DNA of 64,000 nt from Opitutaceae bacterium (lineage in GTDB: Bacteria > Verrucomicrobiota > Verrucomicrobiia > Opitutales > Opitutaceae). Below, piece by piece: positions 34,218 to 42,000 of the stretch. The notes beneath the pieces are model-generated. The model saw only the letters and a program-made list of their open reading frames with translations. It searched no databases and was not told the origin of the DNA. The stretch lies in contig JAEUGX010000033.1 of the NCBI GenBank assembly GCA_016795545.1, positions 186,001 through 250,000 on the forward strand, in the 5' to 3' direction. Every line of letters begins with the position of its first letter. Position 1 is the stretch's first letter. A program made the position numbers and the translations under genes.

Positions 34218-34616
34218 TTAACTGATGGCGATCTTGCGCGGTTTGACCGCCTCGGCCTTGGGCAGGGTCAGCCGGAGCACGCCGTCCTTGAGCTCGGCGG
34301 TGATCTTGTCGGCATCGACGTCGCCCTCGTGCTCGAGAGTCAGGCCGAAGTTCGCCCGGGGTGTCTCGCGGTAAAGCGCGGTCCAATCCGCCGGCGGCGT
34401 CCAGGCCCGACGACCCGTGATGGTCACCTGATTCTCCTGGGCGGTAATCTCCAGGCCGTCCTTGGCGACGCCGGGAAGGTGAACGGTGACGTCATAGCCG
34501 TGGCCGTCCTCGCGGACGCCGTACAGGGGCTTGACGCGGACTTCGGTGTCGGCCGCCGGCGCAGAAGCGCGGGCGGGACGGGCGAAGCCGGGAACGAGTG
34601 CATTCAACAGGGTCAT
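34218..34616 (-). CDS. Small heat-shock protein, Hsp20 family (second gene)
   Basis: A 132-residue alpha-crystallin-domain chaperone. The domain (about 28-132) begins KPLYGVREDGHGYDVTVHLP and contains the conserved GVAKDGLEITAQENQVTITG and, near the end, AELKDGVLRLTLPKAEAVKP. The final KPRKIAIS is a short C-terminal tail. It holds unfolding proteins in the cytoplasm, probably mixing with the product of the upstream gene 25 bases away. A good ribosome site (AGGAGA) precedes the ATG at 34616. The two paralogues differ, so they may form mixed oligomers. Confidence 0.92.
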   Translation of the reverse strand: MTLLNALVPGFARPARASAPAADTEVRVKPLYGVREDGHGYDVTVHLPGVAKDGLEITAQENQVTITGRRAWTPPADWTALYRETPRANFGLTLEHEGDVDADKITAELKDGVLRLTLPKAEAVKPRKIAIS

Positions 34617-34641
34617 GGTGGGAGTCTCCTCTGGCTCGGGT

Positions 34642-35094
34642 TTATTTGATGTCGATGGTGACCTTGCGCGGCTTGGCTTCCTCGCGCTTCGGCAGGGTGA
34701 CGGTCAGCACGCCGTTCTCGTACGCGGCGGCGACCTTGTCGGCCTGCACCGCTTCCGGAATGGCAATCGACCGGCTGAGCGAGATCGTCTCGGCAACCTT
34801 GCCGTCGTCATCGGTCACCTTGCGGGATCCGTTGATCGTCAGGTAGCCGTCGACCATCTCGACGCTGATATCTTCGCGCGCCAGGCCCGGGAGTTCTGCC
34901 CGGACGTAGTTGTTCTCGCGGTCCTCATAGAGGTCCACGGGGAACCGATGCTCGGAGGCGGCAGGCGCAAAATCCGTCAGCGCCGTCTCGAACAGCCGGT
35001 TAATCTCGTTCTCGAGCCCAGCCCAGGGGCTGCGCCCGAAAGCCGAGGCGTAACGGGAGGTCAGCGGGTAGTTGTTGTAGCGAACTAGAGTCAT
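34642..35094 (-). CDS. Small heat-shock protein, Hsp20 family (first gene)
   Basis: A 150-residue Hsp20 with an N-terminal region of about 45 residues (SPWAGLENEINRLFETAL is the usual amphipathic stretch). The alpha-crystallin domain contains VDLYEDRENNYVRAELPGLA, ISVEMVDGYLTINGSRK and AAYENGVLTVTLPKREEAKP, and the tail is RKVTIDIK. The start ATG at 35094 is set by a clear GGAGAA ribosome site. It is first in a two-gene operon ended by the terminator at 34131-34168. Its promoter must lie in 35095-35280; no sigma-32-type pair is obvious. Confidence 0.93.
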   Translation of the reverse strand: MTLVRYNNYPLTSRYASAFGRSPWAGLENEINRLFETALTDFAPAASEHRFPVDLYEDRENNYVRAELPGLAREDISVEMVDGYLTINGSRKVTDDDGKVAETISLSRSIAIPEAVQADKVAAAYENGVLTVTLPKREEAKPRKVTIDIK

Positions 35095-35229
35095 GGTGGT
35101 TCTCCTTGGTTGAATTTTCGTCGCCTCCCCTGCTTGCCGCATGCCTCCGCGGAAAATGCCGCAAATCGCCCTGGCCCGGACACTTAATTTGGACCGCCAT
35201 ACAGCACGTGTGAAATCCTGCCCCAGGGT

Positions 35230-35269
35230 GTGACGGCCCCGGAGGGAAAGTCCGTCACGCCGCTTTTTT
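35230..35269 (+). terminator. Leader hairpin with T-run before the aminotransferase (possible attenuator)
   Basis: GTGACGG (35230-35236) pairs with CCGTCAC (35252-35258) across a 15-base loop, and TTTTTT follows at 35264-35269. On the plus strand there is no upstream gene to terminate, since the hsp20 genes run the other way. A terminator-like element 53 bases before the ATG of the aminotransferase therefore suggests a regulated leader. No known riboswitch consensus was recognised. Confidence 0.4.
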
Positions 35270-35321
35270 CCATGGCCTACCGTTGCGCCCGCGCTTCAAC
35301 TGGCGGCTACCCACCGAATCC

Positions 35322-36479
35322 ATGACCTTCGACTTCGACACCGTCATCGAGCGCCGCGGCACCGACTCCCAGAAATGGCAGAAGTACGCCGGCCGCGATA
35401 TCCTGCCCCTGTGGGTCGCCGATATGGACTTCAAGTCCCCTCCCGCGGTCGTCGCCGCGCTGCAGGAGCGCGTCGCCCACGGCGTCTTCGGCTACGCGCG
35501 GCCGGTGAAGTCCACCGTCGACGCCTTCGTCGACGCCATGCAGCGGCGCTACGGCTGGCGCGTCGACCCGGCATGGCTCGTCTGGCTGCCGGGCCTGGTC
35601 GTGGGCCTCAACGTCACCGCCCAGGCTTTCGCCCAGGCCGGCGACGAGGTCCTGACCCTGACCCCCATCTATCCCCCCTTCATGAGCGCGCCGAAGAACA
35701 GCGGCCGGGTGTCCGTCACCGTGCCGATGCGCCTCGACGCCGCGGCCCGCCGCTGGGAGATCGACTGGGACGCGCTCGAGCGGGCCGTCACGCCCCGCAC
35801 CAAGCTCTTCTTCCTCTGCAACCCGCACAACCCGGTGGCCCGCGTCTGGCGGCGCGACGAGCTGGAGCGCCTGGCCGAGTTCTGCGTGCGCCACCAGCTG
35901 GTGCTGTGCTCCGACGAGATCCATTGCGACCTGATCCTCGACCCGCTCCCGCACCTGCCCACGGCGCTCCTGGGCGACGCGGTGGCCCGCCGGACCATCA
36001 CCCTGATGGCCCCGAGCAAGACCTACAACGTGCCCGGGCTGGGCACGTCGATCGCCATCATCCCCGACCCCGAGCTGCGCGCCCGCTTCGTCCGGGCCTC
36101 CGCCGGCATCGTCGCCGAGGTGACCTCCCTCGGCTTCGTCGCGTGCGAGGCGGCCTACCGCGACAGCGAACCCTGGCGCCAGGCCTTGCTGCAGACGCTC
36201 CGCGGCAACCGCGACCACCTGCTCGACTTCACGGCGCGCGAGCTGCCCGGCATCCAGGTCGAAGCCCCCATCGAGGCCACCTACCTGGCCTGGCTCAACG
36301 TGTCCGCGCTCCGGCTCGGCGACCCGATCGCCCACTTTGAAAAGCATGGCGTGGGCCTCAGCGACGGCGCCTTCTTCGGCATGCCGCGCGGCTCCCATGT
36401 GCGCCTCAACTTCGGCTGCCCCCGCGCCACCCTGGTAGAGGCCCTCACCCGGATGAAGCGCGCGCTCGCCGCGCGCTGA
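35322..36479 (+). CDS. MalY/PatB-type aminotransferase (cystathionine beta-lyase-like)
   Basis: A 385-residue fold-type I PLP enzyme. It opens with MTFDFDTVIERRGTDSQKW, the characteristic PatB/MalY start, then LPLWVADMDFKSPPAV. It has the cofactor residues NPHNP (167-171), Asp198 in SDEIHCDL, the Schiff-base lysine in PSKTYNVPGL (Lys233) and a late Arg in HVRLNFGCP. Family members cleave cystathionine to homocysteine, pyruvate and ammonia, or act on other cysteine conjugates. The ATG at 35322 matches family N-termini; a TTG at 35283 would add 13 residues. A leader hairpin lies upstream. The DUF1648 gene follows 5 bases after the stop. Confidence 0.88.
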   Translation: MTFDFDTVIERRGTDSQKWQKYAGRDILPLWVADMDFKSPPAVVAALQERVAHGVFGYARPVKSTVDAFVDAMQRRYGWRVDPAWLVWLPGLVVGLNVTAQAFAQAGDEVLTLTPIYPPFMSAPKNSGRVSVTVPMRLDAAARRWEIDWDALERAVTPRTKLFFLCNPHNPVARVWRRDELERLAEFCVRHQLVLCSDEIHCDLILDPLPHLPTALLGDAVARRTITLMAPSKTYNVPGLGTSIAIIPDPELRARFVRASAGIVAEVTSLGFVACEAAYRDSEPWRQALLQTLRGNRDHLLDFTARELPGIQVEAPIEATYLAWLNVSALRLGDPIAHFEKHGVGLSDGAFFGMPRGSHVRLNFGCPRATLVEALTRMKRALAAR

Positions 36480-36484
36480 CACCC

Positions 36485-36991
36485 GTGCGCGCCGGGTTCC
36501 AGGCGGTCTTTCTCGGACTCCTCGCCCTCGCCCTGGCGCAGGCTTTCTGGCAGCACGCTCGCCGGCCCGAACGGATTGCCTCGCATTTCGACGCCGCCGG
36601 CCAGGCCGACCGCTGGACCACCCGCCCGGCGCGCACCGCCTGGCAGGCGGCGATCGTCGCCCTCACGGCCGCCCTGGTGCAGGGCCTCGTCTGGTTCAAC
36701 CGCCGGGTGCCCGACCGGCACTCCCGCCTTCCCCACCGCGACTACTGGCTGGCCCCCGCCCGGCGCGCCGCCACGCAGGACCGCCTGGACGCCGCCTTCC
36801 TCGCAGCCGGCGCCTGCCTGATGCTCTTCTTCCTCGGGCTCTTCCATGAAGTCCACCGCGCCGACCTCGCCGGCAGCGCGGTCCGCACCTCCCGCGCCGC
36901 CCCGCTCCTCGCCGGCCTCCTGGCCGCCATCGCCACCGTCGCCGCCCTCACCCTCCTCCCCCTTAACAAACCACCCGACAATGGGAGGTGA
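36485..36991 (+). CDS. DUF1648-type membrane protein
   Basis: A 168-residue membrane protein with about four helices. After the first helix it has RRPERIASHFDAAGQADRWT, the DUF1648 motif of SdpI-like membrane proteins. SdpI is an immunity and signal-transduction protein in Bacillus, but most relatives are unstudied. It starts with GTG five bases after the aminotransferase stop and is probably co-transcribed. Its length and the lack of the second SdpI half make the function open. Confidence 0.7.
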   Translation: MRAGFQAVFLGLLALALAQAFWQHARRPERIASHFDAAGQADRWTTRPARTAWQAAIVALTAALVQGLVWFNRRVPDRHSRLPHRDYWLAPARRAATQDRLDAAFLAAGACLMLFFLGLFHEVHRADLAGSAVRTSRAAPLLAGLLAAIATVAALTLLPLNKPPDNGR

Positions 36992-37110
36992 GCTCGCGGT
37001 GCGGCGGTTTAAGCCGCAAGGCGGAGCCGCCGTTCGCGGTTCCATTCTCTGGGTTTCCCATTCCCCGTTTTTCGTGCTTGTTTCCCTCCCACGACCGTCT
37101 TTCCCGCGCG

Positions 37111-38229
37111 ATGCGCATCGGACCTTACACCTTCGACTCGAACCTGTTTCTCTCGCCGCTGGCGGGTTACACCAACCTGCCCTTCCGCCTGGTCGTGCGC
37201 GAGATCGGCGGGGTTGACTGGACGACCACCGACCTCGTCAACGCCCGTTCCCTCATCGAGCGGAACCCGCGCGCGCTGCAGTTGATCCGCACCTGCCCCG
37301 CCGAGAAGCTCCTGGCGGTGCAGCTCTTCGGCGCCGTGCCGGAGGAGATGCGGGACGCCGCGGCGCTGGTCGAGTCGCTCGGCATCGCCTCGGTCGACAT
37401 CAACATGGGCTGCCCGGTCAAGAAGGTCGTCGGCATCGGGGGCGGCTCGGCGATGATGACCGAGCTGGGCAAGACCGCGCGCCTCGTGCGGGGCATGATC
37501 GACGCCGTCAAGATCCCGGTCACCGCCAAGATGCGGCTCGGCTGGGACGAGCAGAACCTCACCGCCCCGGACCTGGCGCGCGTGCTGGAGGACAACGGCG
37601 TGGCCGCCATCTTCGTCCACGGCCGCACCCGCGCCCAGGGTTTCAGCGGCACGGTCAACCTGGCCGGCATCCGCGCCGTCGTGCAGGCGGTGAGGCGGAT
37701 CCCGGTGATCGGGAACGGCGACGTCACCACCCCCGAGGCCGCCAAGAAGATGCTCGACGAGACCGGCTGCGCCGGCGTCAGCATCGGCCGCGGCGCCTTC
37801 TACAATCCGTGGATCTTCGCCCACACGCGCCGCTTCCTCGCCACGGGCCAGCCCAGCCCCGAGCCCGGCTACGCCGAGCGCGTCCAGGTGATGCGCCGGC
37901 ACCTCGACCTGATGATCGAGGTCTTCGGGGAGGATTACGGCTGCCGGCTCTTCCGGCGGCCGGCGGCCTGGTACGCCAAGCGCTTCGGGCCCGCCAAGGA
38001 ATTTAAGCGCGGCGTCACGCAATTCCGCACCCGCGCCGAGTTCGAGGCGCTGCTGGCCAGCTACGAACGCTGGCGCGCGCCTTTCCTGGACGAGTCGGGC
38101 GAGCTGCGGGCCGCCTACCGGCCCGGCCCCCTGGTCGCGTCGTTCATGCGTGACGACGACCCCGACGAGCCCGCCGTCCTGCGGCGCGAGGCCATCCCCG
38201 TGCCGAAAGGCCCGGTCGACGTGTGGTGA
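37111..38229 (+). CDS. dusB: tRNA-dihydrouridine synthase (DusB-like)
   Basis: A 372-residue flavoenzyme that reduces uridine to dihydrouridine in tRNA D-loops using NADPH. The FMN-binding TIM barrel shows FLSPLAGYTNLPFR at the start, the catalytic cysteine in DINMGCPVKKVV (Cys101), AKMRLGWD, IFVHGRTRAQGFSG, PVIGNGDVTTPEAA and VSIGRGAFYNPWIF. The helical tRNA-binding domain fills the C-terminal part. The ATG at 37111 gives the standard N-terminus. No clear ribosome site is visible. It is followed by the MarC-like gene after 19 bases. Confidence 0.9.
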   Translation: MRIGPYTFDSNLFLSPLAGYTNLPFRLVVREIGGVDWTTTDLVNARSLIERNPRALQLIRTCPAEKLLAVQLFGAVPEEMRDAAALVESLGIASVDINMGCPVKKVVGIGGGSAMMTELGKTARLVRGMIDAVKIPVTAKMRLGWDEQNLTAPDLARVLEDNGVAAIFVHGRTRAQGFSGTVNLAGIRAVVQAVRRIPVIGNGDVTTPEAAKKMLDETGCAGVSIGRGAFYNPWIFAHTRRFLATGQPSPEPGYAERVQVMRRHLDLMIEVFGEDYGCRLFRRPAAWYAKRFGPAKEFKRGVTQFRTRAEFEALLASYERWRAPFLDESGELRAAYRPGPLVASFMRDDDPDEPAVLRREAIPVPKGPVDVW

Positions 38230-38248
38230 AACAGCCTCCGGCCGCCCC

Positions 38249-38908
38249 ATGACCGACGTCCTGCACCTCTGGGCCCTGTTCCTCGGCACGTTCGTCGGCC
38301 TGCTGCCGATCATCAACCCGCTCTCCGCCGGGCCCACCTTTCTCGCCATCACCGAGGGCGACAGCGACACCCGCCGCCGCGAGCAGGCGCGGAAGGGCTG
38401 CCTCTACATGGTGGCGATCCTGGTCAGCTTCCTGGTCGGCGGCACGTTCATCATGAACTTCTTCGGCATCTCGATCCCCGGCCTGCGCATCGCCGGCGGC
38501 ATCCTGCTCACCCGGATCGGCATGGACATGCTCGGCGCCACCCGGCGGTCCGGCCGCGATGACGACGAGCAGCGCGAGGCCGCGCGCCGCAAGCTCGACA
38601 TCTCCTTCTCGCCGCTCGCCATGCCGATGCTCAGCGGGCCGGGCTCGATCGCCGTCACCCTCGGCTTCACCTCGCTCGCCGAAAGCTGGCTCGACTACGC
38701 CGCCATCATCCTCGGCATCGTCGCCGTCGCCCTCCTCACCTACGTCGTCCTGCGCCTCTCCGGCCGCCTCGTGAAGCTCATCGGCCCCGTCGGCGTCAAC
38801 GCCATGACCAAGATCATGGGCTTCCTGATCATGAGCATGGGCGTGCAGTTCGTCGTCAACGGCGTGCTCGACCCCGCCCTCCTGGCCGCCGTCCGCGCCG
38901 CCCTCTGA
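38249..38908 (+). CDS. MarC-family membrane protein
   Basis: A 219-residue integral membrane protein with about six helices. The MarC/SnatA family pattern is clear: LLPIINPLSAGPTFLAITEG, GISIPGLRIAGGILL, SPLAMPMLSGPGSIAVTLGF and the terminal MTKIMGFLIMSMGVQFVVNG. The family was once linked to multiple antibiotic resistance, but that link has been withdrawn; some members move small amino acids. It probably shares a transcript with the dihydrouridine synthase gene, 19 bases upstream. Confidence 0.88.
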   Translation: MTDVLHLWALFLGTFVGLLPIINPLSAGPTFLAITEGDSDTRRREQARKGCLYMVAILVSFLVGGTFIMNFFGISIPGLRIAGGILLTRIGMDMLGATRRSGRDDDEQREAARRKLDISFSPLAMPMLSGPGSIAVTLGFTSLAESWLDYAAIILGIVAVALLTYVVLRLSGRLVKLIGPVGVNAMTKIMGFLIMSMGVQFVVNGVLDPALLAAVRAAL

Positions 38909-38942
38909 AGCACGCACGGGCCGGCCGGCCGCCGGCTTCCCC

Positions 38943-38973
38943 TTGACATCCTACAGGAAAGCGTCCTTCCTGT
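38943..38973 (+). promoter_or_regulatory. Promoter/operator region of the PadR-ADOP module
   Basis: A consensus -35 TTGACA (38943-38948) is followed at once by an inverted repeat ACAGGAA - 7 bases - TTCCTGT (38953-38959, 38967-38973). The ATG of PadR is at 38991. A dyad overlapping the promoter is what an autoregulated PadR repressor would need. No good -10 stands out. Confidence 0.5.
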
Positions 38974-38990
38974 CGCCTATCTACAAGAGC

Positions 38991-39326
38991 ATGGCCGACT
39001 ACAAGAGCGAACTCCTGCAGGGCACCCTCGACCTCCTGATCCTGCGCACGCTGGCGGCGGGCGACGCGATGCACGGCTGGGGGATCGCGCAGCGGCTCCA
39101 GCTGGTGTCGCGCGACACCTTCGTCGTGAACCAGGGCTCCCTTTACCCCGCCCTGCACCGGATGGAGGCGCAGGGCTGGATCGAGGCCGAGTGGGGCGAG
39201 TCCGAGAACCACCGGCGCGCGAAGTTCTACCGGCTGACGCGGGCCGGCCGCCGCCGGCTGGCGGAGGAGACCGCGTACTGGGAGCGTTTCGCCGCCGCGG
39301 TGGGCCTGGTGCTGCGCGAGACCTGA
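38991..39326 (+). CDS. PadR-family transcriptional regulator
   Basis: A 111-residue winged-helix repressor of the short PadR type. The opening ADYKSELLQGTLDLLILRTL, then DAMHGWGIAQRL, the wing region NQGSLYPALHRMEAQGWIEA and FYRLTRAGRRRLAEE are the family pattern. The C-terminal helix is a dimerisation arm. It is paired with the large MacB/FtsX-like permease that starts 4 bases after its stop. Such PadR plus orphan-permease pairs are very common in Acidobacteria and Verrucomicrobia. The ATG at 38991 gives the usual short N-terminus. Confidence 0.92.
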   Translation: MADYKSELLQGTLDLLILRTLAAGDAMHGWGIAQRLQLVSRDTFVVNQGSLYPALHRMEAQGWIEAEWGESENHRRAKFYRLTRAGRRRLAEETAYWERFAAAVGLVLRET

Positions 39327-39329
39327 GCC

Positions 39330-41984
39330 ATGGCCTTCCTCGCCCGGGTCCGGCATCTCTTCCGCGCGGTGTTTCGCCGCGCGGAACTGGAGCGCGACCT
39401 GTCGGCCGAGCTCCAGTTCCACCTCGACCGCGAGGCGGCCGGGCACCGGCGCGCGGGGCTCGATCCCGCGGAGGCCGGCGCGGCGGCGCTCCGCGACTTC
39501 GGCGGGCCGGCGCAGGTCCAGGAAGCCTGCCGCGACGCCTGGGGCGGGCGGCTGCTCGACCAGCTCCGGCAGGACCTCGGCTACGCGTGGCGCGGGCTCG
39601 GGCGCAACCCGGGCTTCACGGCGGCCGCGCTCGCCACCCTGACCCTCGGCATCGGCGCGAGCACCGCCATGTTCAGCGTGGTCAACTCCGTGCTCCTCCG
39701 CCCGCTGCCCTACCGCGACCCGGGCCGGCTCGTGATACTTTCGTCTGACCTCCCCCTCCACGGCATCACCGACTCCTCCTCCGGCTACGCCAACATCGAC
39801 GACTGGCGCAAGGCGAGCCGCACCCTCCGCCACCTCGCGGCCTTCGACGGCTCGAATGCCATCGTCACCGACGCGCGCGGCGAGGCGCGGAACGTCAGCG
39901 CCGCCTTCGTCTCGGCCAGCGTGTTCGACGCGCTGGGCGTCGCGCCGGCGCTCGGCCGGCCGTTCACCGCGGAGGAATGCGCGCGCGGCGAGGGCGTCGC
40001 GGTGCTGAGCGACGAGGCCTGGCGCCGGTACTTCGGGCCCGATCCCGGCGCAATCGGCCGGACGCTGCTCGTCGCCGGCCGGCCGGTGGAGGTCATCGGC
40101 GTGATGCCGCCCGGGTTCTACTTTCCGAAGAAGGGCGTGGTCTTCCTGCTGCCCGAGACCCTGGCCCGCGGCTGGGCGAACTCGCGCCTGGAGCGCGGCA
40201 CCGGCCCCTGGCGGGCCGTGGCGCGGCTGGCCGAGGGGGTGTCCCTCGACGAGGCGCGCACCGAGCTCGCGGGCATCGGCGCCGTGCTGGAAAAGGCCCA
40301 TCCCGCGGCCAACGCGGGCCTGACGGTCCGCGTGGAGTCGCTGGCCGGGCGGGTGGCCGGCCGCCAGGTGCGGCTGGCGCTGCTGGTGCTGGTCGGCGCC
40401 GTCACGGCCGTCCTGCTCATCGCCTGCAGCAATGTCGCCAACCTGCTCCTGGCACGCGGCGCGGCGCGGCAGCGCGAGTTCGCGATCCGCGAGGCGCTTG
40501 GCGCCGGCCGCGGCCGGCTCGTCCGCCAACTGCTGGCCGAGTGCGCGCTCCTGGCGCTGCTGGCCGCGACGACCGGGGCCGCCCTGGCCTACGCGGCGCT
40601 GCGGGCGCTGCAGGCCTTCGGCCCCGAGCTGGGCATCCCGCGGTTCGACGAGATCGCGCTCGACCCGGCCGCGCTCGCCTTCGCCGTGCTGCTCGCCGGC
40701 TTCAGCGGCCTCGCGTCGGGCCTCCTCCCGGCGCTCCGCAGCACGCAGCGCGACCCGATGAGCATGCTGCGAGGCGCGGGCCGCGGCCTCTCCGAGGGCG
40801 CGGCGGCGCGGCGCGGCCGGTCGGTGCTGGTCGCGACCCAGTTCGCCCTGGCCATCATCCTCCTGATCGCCACGGGGCTGCTCAGCCGGAGCTTCGTGCG
40901 GCTGACGGCCGTCGACGTCGGCTTCCGCGCCGACCAAGTGCTTGTCATCGGCATGCGCGTCCCCTCGGAACGGCCGGAGGAGCAGGCCGCCGTCTACGCC
41001 GCCCGACTGCTCGAGCGCGTCCGCGCCCTGCCGGGCGTCATCTCCGCCGGCACCAGCGAGGAGGTCCTCCAAGGCGAAGCCTCCGCACATTTCGTGACCG
41101 TCGAGGGCGGAGCCGCGGTGGACCCGGTCGTGGGCCGCGTGGCCATGCGCCTGGAGTCGGTCAGCCCCGGCTACTTCACCACCGTGGGCGTGGCGCTGCG
41201 GTCCGGCCGCTTCTTCACCGACCAGGACACCGCCGCCGCCCCGGGAGTGGTGCTCGTCAACGAAACTTTCGCCCGCCGGTTCTGGCCCCAGGAGAGCCCC
41301 GTGGGCCGGCGCCTGCGGCTGGGTGAGCCGGGCTCAACCGAGCCCTGGCTGACCGTGGTCGGCGTCGTGGCCGACGTCCGGCGGCAGGGACCCGACCGCG
41401 CCCCGGTCGCGCTGGCCTTCCGGCCGCTGGCCCAGCACCCCGCCCGGCCCATGAACCTCGTGGTGGCGACCGCCGTGGACCCGGCGGCCTTTGCGCCGAC
41501 TCTCCGCGCGGCGGTCGTCGAGGTGGACCGGGCCGTGCCGGTGGGCAACGTCGAGCGGCTTCGCGACCTGCTCGACCGGCCCCTGGCGCTGCGCGAATTC
41601 AACCTCGGGCTGATCGGGGCGTTCGCCGCCATCGCGCTCACGCTGGCCGGCATCGGCATCTTCGGGCTGATCAATTACTCGGTGACCCGGCGCACGCAGG
41701 AGATCGGCATCCGCCTGGCGCTCGGCGCCCAGCCCGGGGACATCCTGCGGATGGTGCTTGGCGACGGCCTGCGCCTGGCCCTGGCCGGCATCCTGCTCGG
41801 CGCCGCGGGCTCGGCCCTGCTGATGCCCGTCATGGCCAGCCTGCTGTTCGAGGTCAGCTTCGCCGACCCGCTGGCCTTCGGCGGCGCCGGGGCGGTGCTG
41901 CTCGCCGTCGCCCTGCTCGCTTCCTACCTGCCGGCCCGCCGCGCCGTGACGATCAATCCGGTCACGGCGCTGCAGACGGAATAG
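39330..41984 (+). CDS. ADOP-type permease (MacB/FtsX duplicated orphan permease)
   Basis: An 884-residue membrane protein. It begins with a cytoplasmic ADOP N-terminal segment (ELERDLSAELQFHLDREAAG) and then has two MacB-like units. Each has a first helix, a large periplasmic domain and FtsX helices. The first unit has LRQDLGYAWRGLGRNPGFTA and SNVANLLLARGAARQREFAI. The second has RSVLVATQFALAIILLIATG and, near the end, TRRTQEIGIRLALGAQPGDI and SYLPARRAVTINPVTALQTE. No ATPase gene is adjacent, as the name orphan implies. The substrate is unknown; relatives are thought to take part in efflux or envelope stress. It is co-transcribed with PadR. Confidence 0.92.
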   Translation: MAFLARVRHLFRAVFRRAELERDLSAELQFHLDREAAGHRRAGLDPAEAGAAALRDFGGPAQVQEACRDAWGGRLLDQLRQDLGYAWRGLGRNPGFTAAALATLTLGIGASTAMFSVVNSVLLRPLPYRDPGRLVILSSDLPLHGITDSSSGYANIDDWRKASRTLRHLAAFDGSNAIVTDARGEARNVSAAFVSASVFDALGVAPALGRPFTAEECARGEGVAVLSDEAWRRYFGPDPGAIGRTLLVAGRPVEVIGVMPPGFYFPKKGVVFLLPETLARGWANSRLERGTGPWRAVARLAEGVSLDEARTELAGIGAVLEKAHPAANAGLTVRVESLAGRVAGRQVRLALLVLVGAVTAVLLIACSNVANLLLARGAARQREFAIREALGAGRGRLVRQLLAECALLALLAATTGAALAYAALRALQAFGPELGIPRFDEIALDPAALAFAVLLAGFSGLASGLLPALRSTQRDPMSMLRGAGRGLSEGAAARRGRSVLVATQFALAIILLIATGLLSRSFVRLTAVDVGFRADQVLVIGMRVPSERPEEQAAVYAARLLERVRALPGVISAGTSEEVLQGEASAHFVTVEGGAAVDPVVGRVAMRLESVSPGYFTTVGVALRSGRFFTDQDTAAAPGVVLVNETFARRFWPQESPVGRRLRLGEPGSTEPWLTVVGVVADVRRQGPDRAPVALAFRPLAQHPARPMNLVVATAVDPAAFAPTLRAAVVEVDRAVPVGNVERLRDLLDRPLALREFNLGLIGAFAAIALTLAGIGIFGLINYSVTRRTQEIGIRLALGAQPGDILRMVLGDGLRLALAGILLGAAGSALLMPVMASLLFEVSFADPLAFGGAGAVLLAVALLASYLPARRAVTINPVTALQTE

Positions 41985-42000
41985 AGCCGCGTCGCGCGGC

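Noticed and set aside
35241..35258. GGAGGGAAAGTCCG resembles the conserved GAGGAAAGTCCG of RNase P RNA
   Set aside because: There is no room for the rest of an RNase P RNA before the aminotransferase, and none of the other conserved segments is present.
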